22,482 nucleotides of DNA from JBAXRT01 sp037131065 (GTDB lineage Bacteria; Bacteroidota; Bacteroidia; Bacteroidales; FEN-979), in the NCBI GenBank assembly GCA_037131065.1, contig JBAXRT010000037.1:1-22482 (forward strand), read 5' to 3'. Below, one piece after another: positions 15,769 through 22,482 of this stretch. The position numbers and the translations under genes are program-made. Numbering within the stretch: the first letter of the stretch is position 1; each line of letters opens with the position of its first letter. A model generated the notes under the pieces. That model worked only from the letters and a program-made list of their open reading frames with translations. It had not been told where the DNA came from and made no database searches.

Positions 15769-17082
15769 CTATAAATGAAAGGGTATATCCTTGCTTTGAA
15801 ATAGTTTGTCAACTTCGAACTTATACAGGATTTCGCAAAATTCATCCTCTGCGGCAAAGGTCCCATGGGTGTAAAATGAAGAGGCCCTGCACCCCCCTGC
15901 ACAGGTCGCAACAAAGGGGCAATTTTTGCATTTCGGGATCTCGTATGACCTGGTGCGGGTACTGCTGTTCCGGCTCCGGCTGAAGATCGCTTCAAACTCC
16001 TCCTCAAGAATGTTCCCGATGATGAACTCCTTTTCTCTGAGTAAATGACAGGGATAAACATCGCCGTTCCAGTTGATGTCGATCGTGGACCAGCCGTTGC
16101 CGCAGACATATTTACTGCAGATATCACGGGTGGTTCCATGCAGATCTGCGTTGATTGCTGCATGACCTGTTCCGGAGAGATCAAACTCCCGGTTGATCTT
16201 TTCAAAGGTATCAATGATAGTTCTCCGCAGGGAAGCCTGTTTAAGGGAGATCAGGTTCGCTTTGGGTGCATGCGGGAACTTCCTGAGATGATTGGGTGCG
16301 AACTGGCCGCCGTTCCTGCAGGCGAACCTCGCCAATTCCTCCATTTCGTAAAGGTTGCCCTCATGCAGGGTAGGGGCGAGTGAAAATGGAACCTTGTGCT
16401 TTATAAGGTTCATGATCCCGGTCATGGTGGACTGAAAACTGTTTCCACGGGTAAGGCAGTGAGTCCCGGGTGAAATCCCATCGATGCTGACCTGTATTAG
16501 TTTCAGGTTCCTGTACGTGCCCAGTTTCCGGGCACAGAAGTCATCGATCAGGGTGGCATTCGTGCCGGTCACGAAAGAGAACCCGTGTTCCCCGATGAGA
16601 TCCATGATCGTGAAAATGTCCGGATGGGTAAATGGCTCCCCCCCGGTAACGGCGATCTTTGCACGGGGACTGACATTTCTGAGCCTGGTGAGAATGATCG
16701 AGGCGTTTTCAGCATCCATTTCGTTGCCACTGCGGATGTGTTCATCGCCTATATAACAGTAAAGACACGACAGGTTGCATCTTGTCGTGACAGAGAGGTA
16801 AACATGTTGCAGCGGGCCGGGGTCCTCCTCCAGACGATGCTCCCTGAGCCACCCCTGCTGTGCCAGTTTTTTCATGAAGATCCGGATGAAATCACCGGCC
16901 GTTTCACCGGTACATCCGACCTCTTCCAGAACTTTCCTGACCGTGATCTCCTTTTCCTGAAGCGGTACCCCGGAGATCTTTTTAAAAGCGTAATATTCGG
17001 CAGGGGAGAATAAACTTACCGCACCTGTTTCGGGTGTGCTGACAAGATAATGATCCCGGATTTTCCTTACACGGGGTTTCAT
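15769..17082 (-). CDS. Radical SAM/SPASM peptide maturase with PqqD-like recognition domain
   Basis: The chosen start is ATG 17082 (437 residues), 8 bp after the precursor C stop; the longer frame to 17199 would overlap that peptide gene. Residues 1-85 look like a PqqD-type winged-helix RiPP recognition element (TPETGAVSLFSPAEYYAFKK, then VRKVLEEVG, then MKKLAQQGWL). The radical SAM core has CNLSCLYCYIG (C102, C106, C109) and TGGEP (146-150). The SPASM domain has C322, C327, C345, C385, C388, C394, C398 and C416, the full set for two auxiliary clusters. Such enzymes install thioether or carbon-carbon links or other radical changes on precursor peptides in the cytoplasm. Precursor C is the obvious substrate by position; precursor B is possible. 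The exact chemistry is not predictable from sequence alone. Confidence 0.88.
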   Translation of the reverse strand: MKPRVRKIRDHYLVSTPETGAVSLFSPAEYYAFKKISGVPLQEKEITVRKVLEEVGCTGETAGDFIRIFMKKLAQQGWLREHRLEEDPGPLQHVYLSVTTRCNLSCLYCYIGDEHIRSGNEMDAENASIILTRLRNVSPRAKIAVTGGEPFTHPDIFTIMDLIGEHGFSFVTGTNATLIDDFCARKLGTYRNLKLIQVSIDGISPGTHCLTRGNSFQSTMTGIMNLIKHKVPFSLAPTLHEGNLYEMEELARFACRNGGQFAPNHLRKFPHAPKANLISLKQASLRRTIIDTFEKINREFDLSGTGHAAINADLHGTTRDICSKYVCGNGWSTIDINWNGDVYPCHLLREKEFIIGNILEEEFEAIFSRSRNSSTRTRSYEIPKCKNCPFVATCAGGCRASSFYTHGTFAAEDEFCEILYKFEVDKLFQSKDIPFHL

Positions 17083-17090
17083 GGGCAGGG

Positions 17091-17306
17091 TCAGAAGCCT
17101 GCCTTGGTGCAGTTCTCCCCGAAGACTCCTATCTCGGTACATCCCGATCCCATGCCTGTCTTTGTACAGGCTGAACCACCCATCCCGATATCTCCGCAAT
17201 TGGGGATCACTCCGCCGGCAACCTTCTCCAGCTCCTTTTCATTCAGGATAAAATCCTCTTTCTTAGGTTTATTGGCTGGCTTTTTTACAGTTTTTTTTGA
17301 CTTCAT
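17091..17306 (-). CDS. RiPP precursor C: double-glycine leader with Cys-x-x-x-Gly repeat core
   Basis: A 71-residue peptide. The basic leader (many Lys in 1-17) ends in LNEKELEKVAGG (21-32), a double-glycine processing site like those cut by C39 peptidases. The 39-residue core carries Cys37, Cys47, Cys56 and Cys66, each followed at +4 by Gly (41, 51, 60, 70). In order the repeats are CGDIGMGGSA, CTKTGMGSG, CTEIGVFGEN and CTKAGF. Such regular Cys/Gly spacing is a mark of a modified natural product. The gene ends 8 bp before the radical SAM/SPASM gene, its likely maturase, and begins 47 bp after precursor B. It lacks the long NHLP leader, so LanM is a less likely modifier. I recognise no named family. 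Only the pattern and context support the call. Confidence 0.75.
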   Translation of the reverse strand: MKSKKTVKKPANKPKKEDFILNEKELEKVAGGVIPNCGDIGMGGSACTKTGMGSGCTEIGVFGENCTKAGF

Positions 17307-17353
17307 ACCATCGTTATTGATTTTCTAATCGATCCCGGGAATTCTCGGAGCCA

Positions 17354-17674
17354 TCAGGGGGGGCCCCCCTCGCAATATTCGTTACAACTGCCGCATTCGG
17401 AACTCGTGGTCCAGCCCCCTGCGACGGCTTCCAGTTCCACTTCGCTCAGTTCATGGTTATCCACTGCAACTGGCCTGGCAGGAAGGATCAGGTAAACCGT
17501 ATCACGATCCTCCTCCATTATCTCTATTTTCAAGGACTGGGGGATTTTTATACCCATTTCACTTTCAATAGCTCCCCGTGGGTCAGACTTTAGTCGTGAC
17601 CTGAAGGACTCATCTTTCATTGCCTTTTCAATGATCTTCCTTTCAAGGAATTTTTTCTGGTTGGGTGTTTCCAT
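17354..17674 (-). CDS. RiPP precursor B, NHLP-type leader
   Basis: A 106-residue precursor with the long nitrile-hydratase-like leader peptide (NHLP, TIGR03793 type): LERKIIEKAMKDESFRSRL, DPRGAIESEMGIKIP and VYLILP, then ELSEVELEAVAGG ending at residue 87. The core is WTTSSECGSCNEYCEGGPP, with Thr89, Thr90, Ser91, Ser92 and Ser96 as dehydration candidates and Cys94, Cys97 and Cys101 as ring donors. About 32 of 56 leader residues equal those of precursor A while the cores share nothing, as in families where one enzyme handles many cores. The gene is 8 bp downstream of the membrane-anchored protein gene. The leader is not a working nitrile hydratase; it lacks the metal-binding catalytic part. 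LanM is the likely modifier; the radical SAM enzyme is possible. Confidence 0.88.
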   Translation of the reverse strand: METPNQKKFLERKIIEKAMKDESFRSRLKSDPRGAIESEMGIKIPQSLKIEIMEEDRDTVYLILPARPVAVDNHELSEVELEAVAGGWTTSSECGSCNEYCEGGPP

Positions 17675-17682
17675 AATTTATG

Positions 17683-18087
17683 CTATTTAGGTATTTGGAT
17701 TTTACCACTTTTGCTCGGGCTGACCCAGACCCCGCCCGGGGGATTCCCGCAGGGCTGGCCATCAGCGATCCTGTTCACCATCACTTCCGATCCCGACAGT
17801 GTGCTCCCATCGGGCCGGCAGATGATCAGTGAACCCGAAGGGTCATTATAGAATTTCACACCGACATATCGTCCGCAACTGTCTGTATCGCCTGTCCATT
17901 TTATAGTTCCTTTGTCACCAACCGAGGGGCTCCAGCTTAACAGGGTTCCCTTCACCATCTGTTTGCCGGGTGTCGGCTGGTTGAGTGAGACAAGCAGGAT
18001 AGCCACCGCGGCAGCAATGATGAGCCCGGTGATGAACCCCTTAATAAAAATTTTGTTTTTTATCACTCCGATTGTCAGTTTTTCCAT
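17683..18087 (-). CDS. Small membrane-anchored periplasmic protein in the RiPP cluster, unknown
   Basis: I recognise no family. The 134 residues give a short positive N-terminus, one membrane segment at about 17-35 (FITGLIIAAAVAILLVSL), and a roughly 95-residue outer domain of beta-type composition with Gly, Ser, Asp and three cysteines (71, 90, 113). Motifs include LSWSPSVGDKGTIKWTGDTD and a Pro/Gly-rich GQPCGNPPGG. By the positive-inside rule the C-terminal domain faces the periplasm. It is the first gene of the B-C-radical SAM set, 8 bp before precursor B. In other peptide clusters such a protein could give self-protection or help export, but nothing in the sequence proves either. Confidence 0.65.
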   Translation of the reverse strand: MEKLTIGVIKNKIFIKGFITGLIIAAAVAILLVSLNQPTPGKQMVKGTLLSWSPSVGDKGTIKWTGDTDSCGRYVGVKFYNDPSGSLIICRPDGSTLSGSEVMVNRIADGQPCGNPPGGVWVSPSKSGKIQIPK

Positions 18088-18127
18088 GGTCGCAGAGTTA
18101 AGCCGATGATTGATCTATTAAAATTAC

Positions 18128-18150
18128 AATAGTTTTTTATACGAACTATT
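18128..18150 (-). promoter_or_regulatory. Inverted repeat in the second RiPP operon's upstream region
   Basis: AATAGTT (18128-18134) and AACTATT (18144-18150) are perfect 7-bp inverted arms with a 9-base spacer, in the AT-rich 102-bp gap between LanM and the membrane-anchored protein gene. On the minus strand, TAATTTTA lies a few bases downstream and resembles the Bacteroidota -7 element TAnnTTTG, with one mismatch. An operator near a promoter for the four downstream genes is plausible; an A/T-only weak hairpin after LanM is the alternative. Confidence 0.35.
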
Positions 18151-18189
18151 ATTAAATACAAGTGAAGTGGTGAAAAGTTGGTGTTCAGT

Positions 18190-21100
18190 TCACTCAAAAA
18201 TCAATACCGAGGGCGTTTTTTCAGGGAAAGCAAGGCGCAGCATTTCATAACCGATCCCTGAAACCCCTTGGAAGAAGCCCGGATTGAAGAAGTCATCTTT
18301 TGCGGAAAAAAGGTAGAAATGGCCTTTCTTTTCAGCCTGCCTGATGACCCTTCCCGCCATCTCGTAAACCACTTTCCTGAGCTGCAGGTCGTTTCCCTCC
18401 CGGGCGCATCTGAGAAGAAATTCAATCCTTCCGAAATTTCCGCAACAAAGATGGTCGGCATAACGAAGGGGCGCCTTCAGCGTCGTGTTTTTTGCTGCCA
18501 AAATGTTCGCACTGATCGTCTCATTATTTAACAGCGGGCTTCCTGCCAGTCTAGCCAGGCCGACCCCCGGGGCTCCGTGACACCAGCTGTTCATAAACCG
18601 CGGCTCATCCGTTGACCAGGAGAATGACCTGATGTCGGCCCAGTTCCCATGTATGGAAGAGAAGAGGCGGTTCTCATACAGGATTGCCTTTTCTGCGGTC
18701 TCACGGTAACGGATCTCCCCGGTGGCTTCGTACAGTTTCAACAGTGCATAGGCAATTCCGGCGGAACCGTGTGAAAACCCGCCGGGCATGAGTCCAGGCA
18801 TCGTTTTCCATCCAAAAGTACCATCTGATGCGAATGAGACATTTTGCACCAGGTGCTCCCCGCAAAAAACCGCCTTCTCCAGCATCTCCCTCTCCGAGGT
18901 CTCCTTGTAAAGGGTCAGCATTCCCAGGATACAGCCGGCACTTCCCGAGATGATATCGTATATTTTGTCGCGACTGATCAGCTCCCGGTCAATGATACCG
19001 GCTACCATCATGGCATCATCAACGAAAGAGGGGTCACTCAGAAATCCGGCGATCCTGACCAGTGAATAGATGAGCGACGAAAGTCCAGAACCAATACCGG
19101 TATTGAATTCCCTGAACAAACTCCTGTTCTTTTCAATATGCTCAAGTCCCTGCCGGAGCGACCGGATGGTACATTCGTTCAGCCGACCGGCTACAGGGTC
19201 GCCGGTTATGCTGAACAGGGCAGAGAGATAGAGGGCGACACCGGCAAACCCGTCATAAAGGAATACCGACATGGGTTGCATGCGGTAGCGCTCTGTCGCC
19301 GGTACAACTCCGACCGAGATCCAGGAACAGCTTCCATCCTTTGAAAAGATTGCTTCTTTTTGCAAAATCCGGGTAATCTCCAACGATTTGCCCAGAAAGT
19401 CATCCGGGAATGGAGCCGTCAGATCTTCCTCCTCGGGAGTATCAGTCTCCAGTGGGTTAGCTGAGACATTGTGCCGGATCTCCCTGAAAAAGAGTGAGGC
19501 CCGGATGAACCTGATCTGTTTGGCCAGCTCCTTCTCATCTAGTTCCGGCAGGCGTTCCAGCACTTTCCTATAAACGGGAATGGTCATGAATTCCTGGCTG
19601 ATGATCCCGGTATTATCTTTCAGGTCGGAGCTGTCGGAGTTGGCCCAGAAAATTGGAAAATCCATCTCCTCCATCTGACGGTATTCCGATTTGAAGACTA
19701 CCCAGTAAGGGTTAGGAGCGTCCGAATGGAGGAAGGCCCGTGCAAGCAGTTCCAGCCGGATGCCGCGGTCGCTTCCATCACGCATGAATTCCGGTTTTAA
19801 CAGGTTCTTCTGGATGATGCCATAGATCCTGGTGGAACGGAATATGAAGCGCAGCTCTTTTCCGGCAAACAGGTGAAGGGGGATCCCGCTCCTGTGGAGG
19901 AGGGTAAGCCGGTAAAAGTCAGAAAACCCGGAGATGATCTCGTCTGTGAACGGGGCAGGCGGCTGCTTTTTTCCGTTGAGAAGCGGGATATTCGGCAATT
20001 CCTGGATCGGGTAAGGAACATAAGAGAGATCCATAATGTCGGTATTGACTGCATCCCAGCGGAGCTGCCTGTAAGGGGATTCCGACCGGTCATAACTTCC
20101 AATCCCGCTGACATCAAAAATGAAGCCCTCTTTTCCTGTGACCCAGGCCGGCAGAAGTCCGGTCCGGAAGACCGATGTTCCGAACTGCATATTGGCCAGA
20201 TAGGAGGCCGTGTCGGTAAACTCCTCCATGAAGGTTTTTCCATCGTGGTGCATCACCGATTCGAGATCGATGATCACCGGGCAGGCGCCTGCGGCGATCA
20301 GGTTCTCCTTGTGGCAGTCGTTGCCGTTCAGCAGGTAGATCAGTCCCACCAGGGCACCGATGCGTTTATAGTAACCTGTAACCTCCTGCTCTGAGGTGCA
20401 CGGGGCCGGCTCGATGAATCCTACCCAACCATAGTTCCCGCGGTTGATTACATCGATGGGCTTCAGCTGCGGGGTCAACCCTTTTTCATTATACCAGGAG
20501 AGCAGTTCCGACCAGGCCAGCTCCAACTCAAGGTTCTTGGGTTTGTAAATCAGTTTAAGTCCTGACTCGAAAGCCAGGGAAATAACGCTCTTCCCATGGT
20601 TGTGAACATCGGAGATCCCTCCTTTGAAACCAATCAGTTTACCCGGCGGAATGGCTCCGGCAAAATGACTTTTTATGGTATCATAATCATTATCCAGCCT
20701 CGAGATGAACAATAGGCTGTTGTTCTCCCAGTTTTCCTTAACAGTGGTGATGATGCGGGCAAGAACGCTGTATTCGGCAAAGAGATCAGGCCAGCCCCCG
20801 TTCAATATCTTATTCACGAACTCAAGGTAAAGGCCGCTCTCCGGCTCCACAGTCTCCGCCAGTGAGTTCAGGATCCTCTCAAGGGTTGTCTGTCGTATTG
20901 CCCTGAAGGCCTGGAACTCTAAGAAAAGAACCTGCGACATATACATCGACAGGAGTGAGGCAAGCTGAAGGTTCATCAGATGACGGGACTCCGGAGTAAA
21001 GAGCCGGTCCGATGCACCGCCGGCTTTTGCCGTAACCCGACGTGTCGCGAAGAGAACAACCGGTGTGAGGATATGAAGGAAGGGGATCTTTTTTTCCGTT

Positions 21101-21462
21101 CCCGCACCGAAAATGGTGGTCATCTCCGCATTCACCCCTTCCGGCGGATAGTCAATAAGAAATCCGAGCATCTCCCGGAATGGATCTACCCAGCCGGGAA
21201 GCCGATCCTCACTGGAAACAGTAAAGGTCCCGAGAAGGGCTGGCAGGTCGGTCCCGGCGATTCCGTCATTTTCGAGGCGGCGTTTAAACATCTCATCATC
21301 CCCGGGTCCGACTGATTTTTTCCATGCTTCCAGCCGGTCGGTGAATCTCCGGCCTGCAGCCGCTTCTGTATTGAACCGCACGCGCTCTTCAAATTTCTGA
21401 CGGAATGGAGCCGCTTTACCCGCTAGTTGCAGGTAGTAGCTCAGACCTGGTTTGACTGGCAT
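18190..21462 (-). CDS. lanM: Class II lanthipeptide synthetase LanM
   Basis: This 1090-residue bifunctional enzyme dehydrates Ser/Thr in precursor cores and then forms (methyl)lanthionine thioether rings with Cys. The N-terminal DUF4135 dehydratase (about 90-640) shows SDVHNHG (284-290), YKPKN (306-310), NGNDCHKEN (379-387), DLES (399-402) and RSTRIYG (542-548), corresponding to the kinase-like phosphorylation and elimination residues of CylM-type enzymes. The C-terminal LanC cyclase (about 730-1090) has GSAG, WCHGAPG with Cys961, and LCCGNFG with Cys1006 and Cys1007. Most LanC domains use Cys-Cys-His for zinc; here the third ligand is Cys, as in the multi-substrate enzyme ProcM. Length is typical (900-1100). 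ATG 21462 has a purine-rich GAGAGAGAA upstream and lies 37 bp after precursor A. Precursors A and B are likely substrates. Confidence 0.96.
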   Translation of the reverse strand: MPVKPGLSYYLQLAGKAAPFRQKFEERVRFNTEAAAGRRFTDRLEAWKKSVGPGDDEMFKRRLENDGIAGTDLPALLGTFTVSSEDRLPGWVDPFREMLGFLIDYPPEGVNAEMTTIFGAGTEKKIPFLHILTPVVLFATRRVTAKAGGASDRLFTPESRHLMNLQLASLLSMYMSQVLFLEFQAFRAIRQTTLERILNSLAETVEPESGLYLEFVNKILNGGWPDLFAEYSVLARIITTVKENWENNSLLFISRLDNDYDTIKSHFAGAIPPGKLIGFKGGISDVHNHGKSVISLAFESGLKLIYKPKNLELELAWSELLSWYNEKGLTPQLKPIDVINRGNYGWVGFIEPAPCTSEQEVTGYYKRIGALVGLIYLLNGNDCHKENLIAAGACPVIIDLESVMHHDGKTFMEEFTDTASYLANMQFGTSVFRTGLLPAWVTGKEGFIFDVSGIGSYDRSESPYRQLRWDAVNTDIMDLSYVPYPIQELPNIPLLNGKKQPPAPFTDEIISGFSDFYRLTLLHRSGIPLHLFAGKELRFIFRSTRIYGIIQKNLLKPEFMRDGSDRGIRLELLARAFLHSDAPNPYWVVFKSEYRQMEEMDFPIFWANSDSSDLKDNTGIISQEFMTIPVYRKVLERLPELDEKELAKQIRFIRASLFFREIRHNVSANPLETDTPEEEDLTAPFPDDFLGKSLEITRILQKEAIFSKDGSCSWISVGVVPATERYRMQPMSVFLYDGFAGVALYLSALFSITGDPVAGRLNECTIRSLRQGLEHIEKNRSLFREFNTGIGSGLSSLIYSLVRIAGFLSDPSFVDDAMMVAGIIDRELISRDKIYDIISGSAGCILGMLTLYKETSEREMLEKAVFCGEHLVQNVSFASDGTFGWKTMPGLMPGGFSHGSAGIAYALLKLYEATGEIRYRETAEKAILYENRLFSSIHGNWADIRSFSWSTDEPRFMNSWCHGAPGVGLARLAGSPLLNNETISANILAAKNTTLKAPLRYADHLCCGNFGRIEFLLRCAREGNDLQLRKVVYEMAGRVIRQAEKKGHFYLFSAKDDFFNPGFFQGVSGIGYEMLRLAFPEKTPSVLIFE

Positions 21463-21499
21463 AGGATTTCTCTCTCGGCAGACGGATAACGATCTCTCA

Positions 21500-21805
21500 T
21501 CAGCAGCAGTAGGTCCATTGGGTTTCGAAATCCATGGATGCTGTAATACCGCCGGCGACGGAGTTCAGTTCTGCTTCCGTCAGTTCTTCCTGTGTTTCTG
21601 CCGATTGTTCCCGGGGAAGAACAAGATAAACCTCACCGGGTTTTTCTTCAACGACATGGATCTTCATCCCTGCCGGGATCTTCATCCCAAGCTCATTTTC
21701 AATGGCAACCCTGGGATCTTCAAGAAGCAGTTGCCTGAATTTTTCATCCTTCACGGCTTTTTCAATAAGCCTTTTCTCCAGTTGTTCCTTCTGCAGGTTT
21801 TGCAT
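21500..21805 (-). CDS. Lanthipeptide precursor A, NHLP-type leader
   Basis: The chosen start is ATG 21805 (101 residues); the frame reaches 21964, but that longer start overlaps the upstream gene and precedes the conserved leader. The leader reads QLEKRLIEKAVKDEKFRQLL, DPRVAIENELGMKIPAGMKI and VYLVLP, then ELTEAELNSVAGG ending at residue 86. The core is ITASMDFETQWTYCC: Thr88, Ser90, Thr95 and Thr98 can be dehydrated, and paired Cys100 and Cys101 at the end can close two rings. All ring donors sit C-terminal to the acceptors, the usual lanthipeptide order. The gene is 11 bp after the upstream unknown gene and 37 bp before LanM, so operon membership is clear. The nitrile hydratase resemblance is in the leader only. 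Confidence 0.92.
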   Translation of the reverse strand: MQNLQKEQLEKRLIEKAVKDEKFRQLLLEDPRVAIENELGMKIPAGMKIHVVEEKPGEVYLVLPREQSAETQEELTEAELNSVAGGITASMDFETQWTYCC

Positions 21806-21816
21806 GGTATGTTTTT

Positions 21817-22482
21817 TTATTGGTTTATAATATCTGGTCGTATCATCGTCCCGAAATACCCCTTTACCTCGTTGGGAATTCCTTTCCGGTAAACAAATTT
21901 CAGGTGGTTGATACCGCAAATATACCGGATCGGGTAGAGAAGCTGAATCGTTCTTTTTCCGCAAAACCGGAGCAGGGCCTCACGCTTTGTCTCGAGCAGC
22001 AGTCCGTCAGAAACCAGCTGATCCATCACGCGGGTCCACCTCGGATCATGCTGCGGCTGGCTTAGCTTACCAAGATAAAGCTCCATGCCCAGGAATGGCA
22101 GGACCGATCTCCCGATATTGATGTTATAAACGATCCGGTCGAAAATTGTGGTTAACCTTCCTGACAACTCACCGGCCACATTGGTATCGTCCGGCCAGCC
22201 GATATCGCTGAGGTACCTGGTCATCGCATCTCTCGGGAGAGATGTTACAACCAGCCGGATGACCTCTGTTTTTCTCGGGATCATAAAACCCACCTGGAAG
22301 ATGCTGGCTCCTTCCGGAAGTGTCATGATGGCATTTCTCAGTGTGGCGGAGATATCCCGGGGAAACCTGATACCGAAGAGAATACCGTAAATCTCATCCA
22401 GGACCTGACGGGTCGATTTCCATTGCCCGGTCCGCCCCGTCTCTTTTTTTTCCCTGATCCCGAAAAAAATATTAGGAATGAT
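21817..22482 (-). CDS. RiPP-cluster-associated protein of unknown function (N-terminus off the window)
   Basis: The frame is open from the right edge to the stop at 21817, giving 221 visible C-terminal residues; the ATG at 22326 is internal. Features: PRDISATLRNAIMTLPEGAS, QVGFMIPRKTEVIRLVV, IGWPDD, LGMELYLGK, then DPRWTRVMDQLVSDGLLLET followed by KREALLRF, and a last part with GINHLKFVYRKGIPNEVKGY. From memory, unannotated proteins with this pattern (LGLExxF, xxRWxxLLDxLVxxGLC, KxxALLxW, GxNHVKxVxxPGxPxEAKAYL) recur beside NHLP/LanM clusters in several phyla, but I know no proven function. It lies 11 bp upstream of precursor A and is almost surely co-transcribed. No membrane segment or catalytic motif is seen. 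Confidence 0.7.
   Translation of the reverse strand: MIPNIFFGIREKKETGRTGQWKSTRQVLDEIYGILFGIRFPRDISATLRNAIMTLPEGASIFQVGFMIPRKTEVIRLVVTSLPRDAMTRYLSDIGWPDDTNVAGELSGRLTTIFDRIVYNINIGRSVLPFLGMELYLGKLSQPQHDPRWTRVMDQLVSDGLLLETKREALLRFCGKRTIQLLYPIRYICGINHLKFVYRKGIPNEVKGYFGTMIRPDIINQ

Noticed and set aside
17083..17199. Longer N-terminus for the radical SAM protein, starting at 17199
   Set aside because: It overlaps the precursor C gene in another frame, and the added residues are its shadow. The PqqD-like domain begins right after the ATG at 17082, 8 bp past the precursor stop.
17354..17674. Nitrile hydratase alpha-like gene
   Set aside because: The resemblance is only to the leader-like part; there is no metal-binding catalytic motif, and a GG site plus short Cys/Ser/Thr core follow, so it is a precursor peptide.
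18190..21462. Plus-strand ORFs inside lanM, up to 173 codons
   Set aside because: No family features, and the minus-strand LanM frame is complete with all motifs.
21806..21964. Longer start of precursor A at 21964
   Set aside because: The added 53 residues overlap the upstream gene and do not resemble NHLP leaders, which begin at the Met encoded at 21805.

Overview
The window looks like chromosomal DNA of a Bacteroidota bacterium, probably a free-living or uncultured Bacteroidales-like lineage. The reasons are two proteins with type IX secretion (T9SS) C-terminal sorting domains, several lipoproteins (GC, SAC or VGC lipoboxes), weak or absent Shine-Dalgarno sites on many genes, an ECF sigma/anti-sigma pair of Bacteroidota style, an ORF6N-domain protein and a DUF4403 lipoprotein. 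GC content is about 50 % by eye, except for AT-richer patches around 4427-4650 and 10040-11040. I see no rRNA, tRNA, CRISPR array or IS element.

Left part (1-11700), mostly housekeeping or accessory single genes. It holds the 3' end of a secreted sulfatase facing its presumed activator, an anaerobic sulfatase-maturating radical SAM enzyme. Next come a class-3-lipase-like lipoprotein, a short thioredoxin-like ORF overlapping tail-to-tail with an ORF6N protein, and a DUF4403 lipoprotein. A three-gene operon follows (exported protein with a DUF2723-like motif, ECF sigma factor, membrane anti-sigma factor), then a metallophosphoesterase lipoprotein, a repeat- and palindrome-bearing spacer, an AT-rich orphan ORF and a GNAT acetyltransferase.

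Middle (11702-15676). An exported Ntn-hydrolase of the choloylglycine hydrolase/penicillin V acylase family, and a 941-residue secreted beta-propeller protein with a T9SS tail.

Right part (15769-22482), the most notable region: a ribosomally synthesised, post-translationally modified peptide (RiPP) cluster, all on the minus strand and running off the right edge. In transcription order it has: an unrecognised protein (N-terminus off the edge); NHLP-leader precursor A (core ITASMDFETQWTYCC); a class II lanthipeptide synthetase LanM with a three-cysteine (CCG) zinc site; a small membrane-anchored protein; NHLP-leader precursor B (core WTTSSECGSCNEYCEGGPP); precursor C, a double-glycine peptide whose core is four Cys-x-x-x-Gly repeats; and a radical SAM/SPASM maturase with an N-terminal PqqD-like recognition domain. 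The layout suggests that one LanM serves two unrelated cores on one leader type, while the radical SAM enzyme serves the adjacent Cys/Gly repeat peptide. No peptidase or ABC exporter is inside the window; if the cluster is complete, it should lie to the right.
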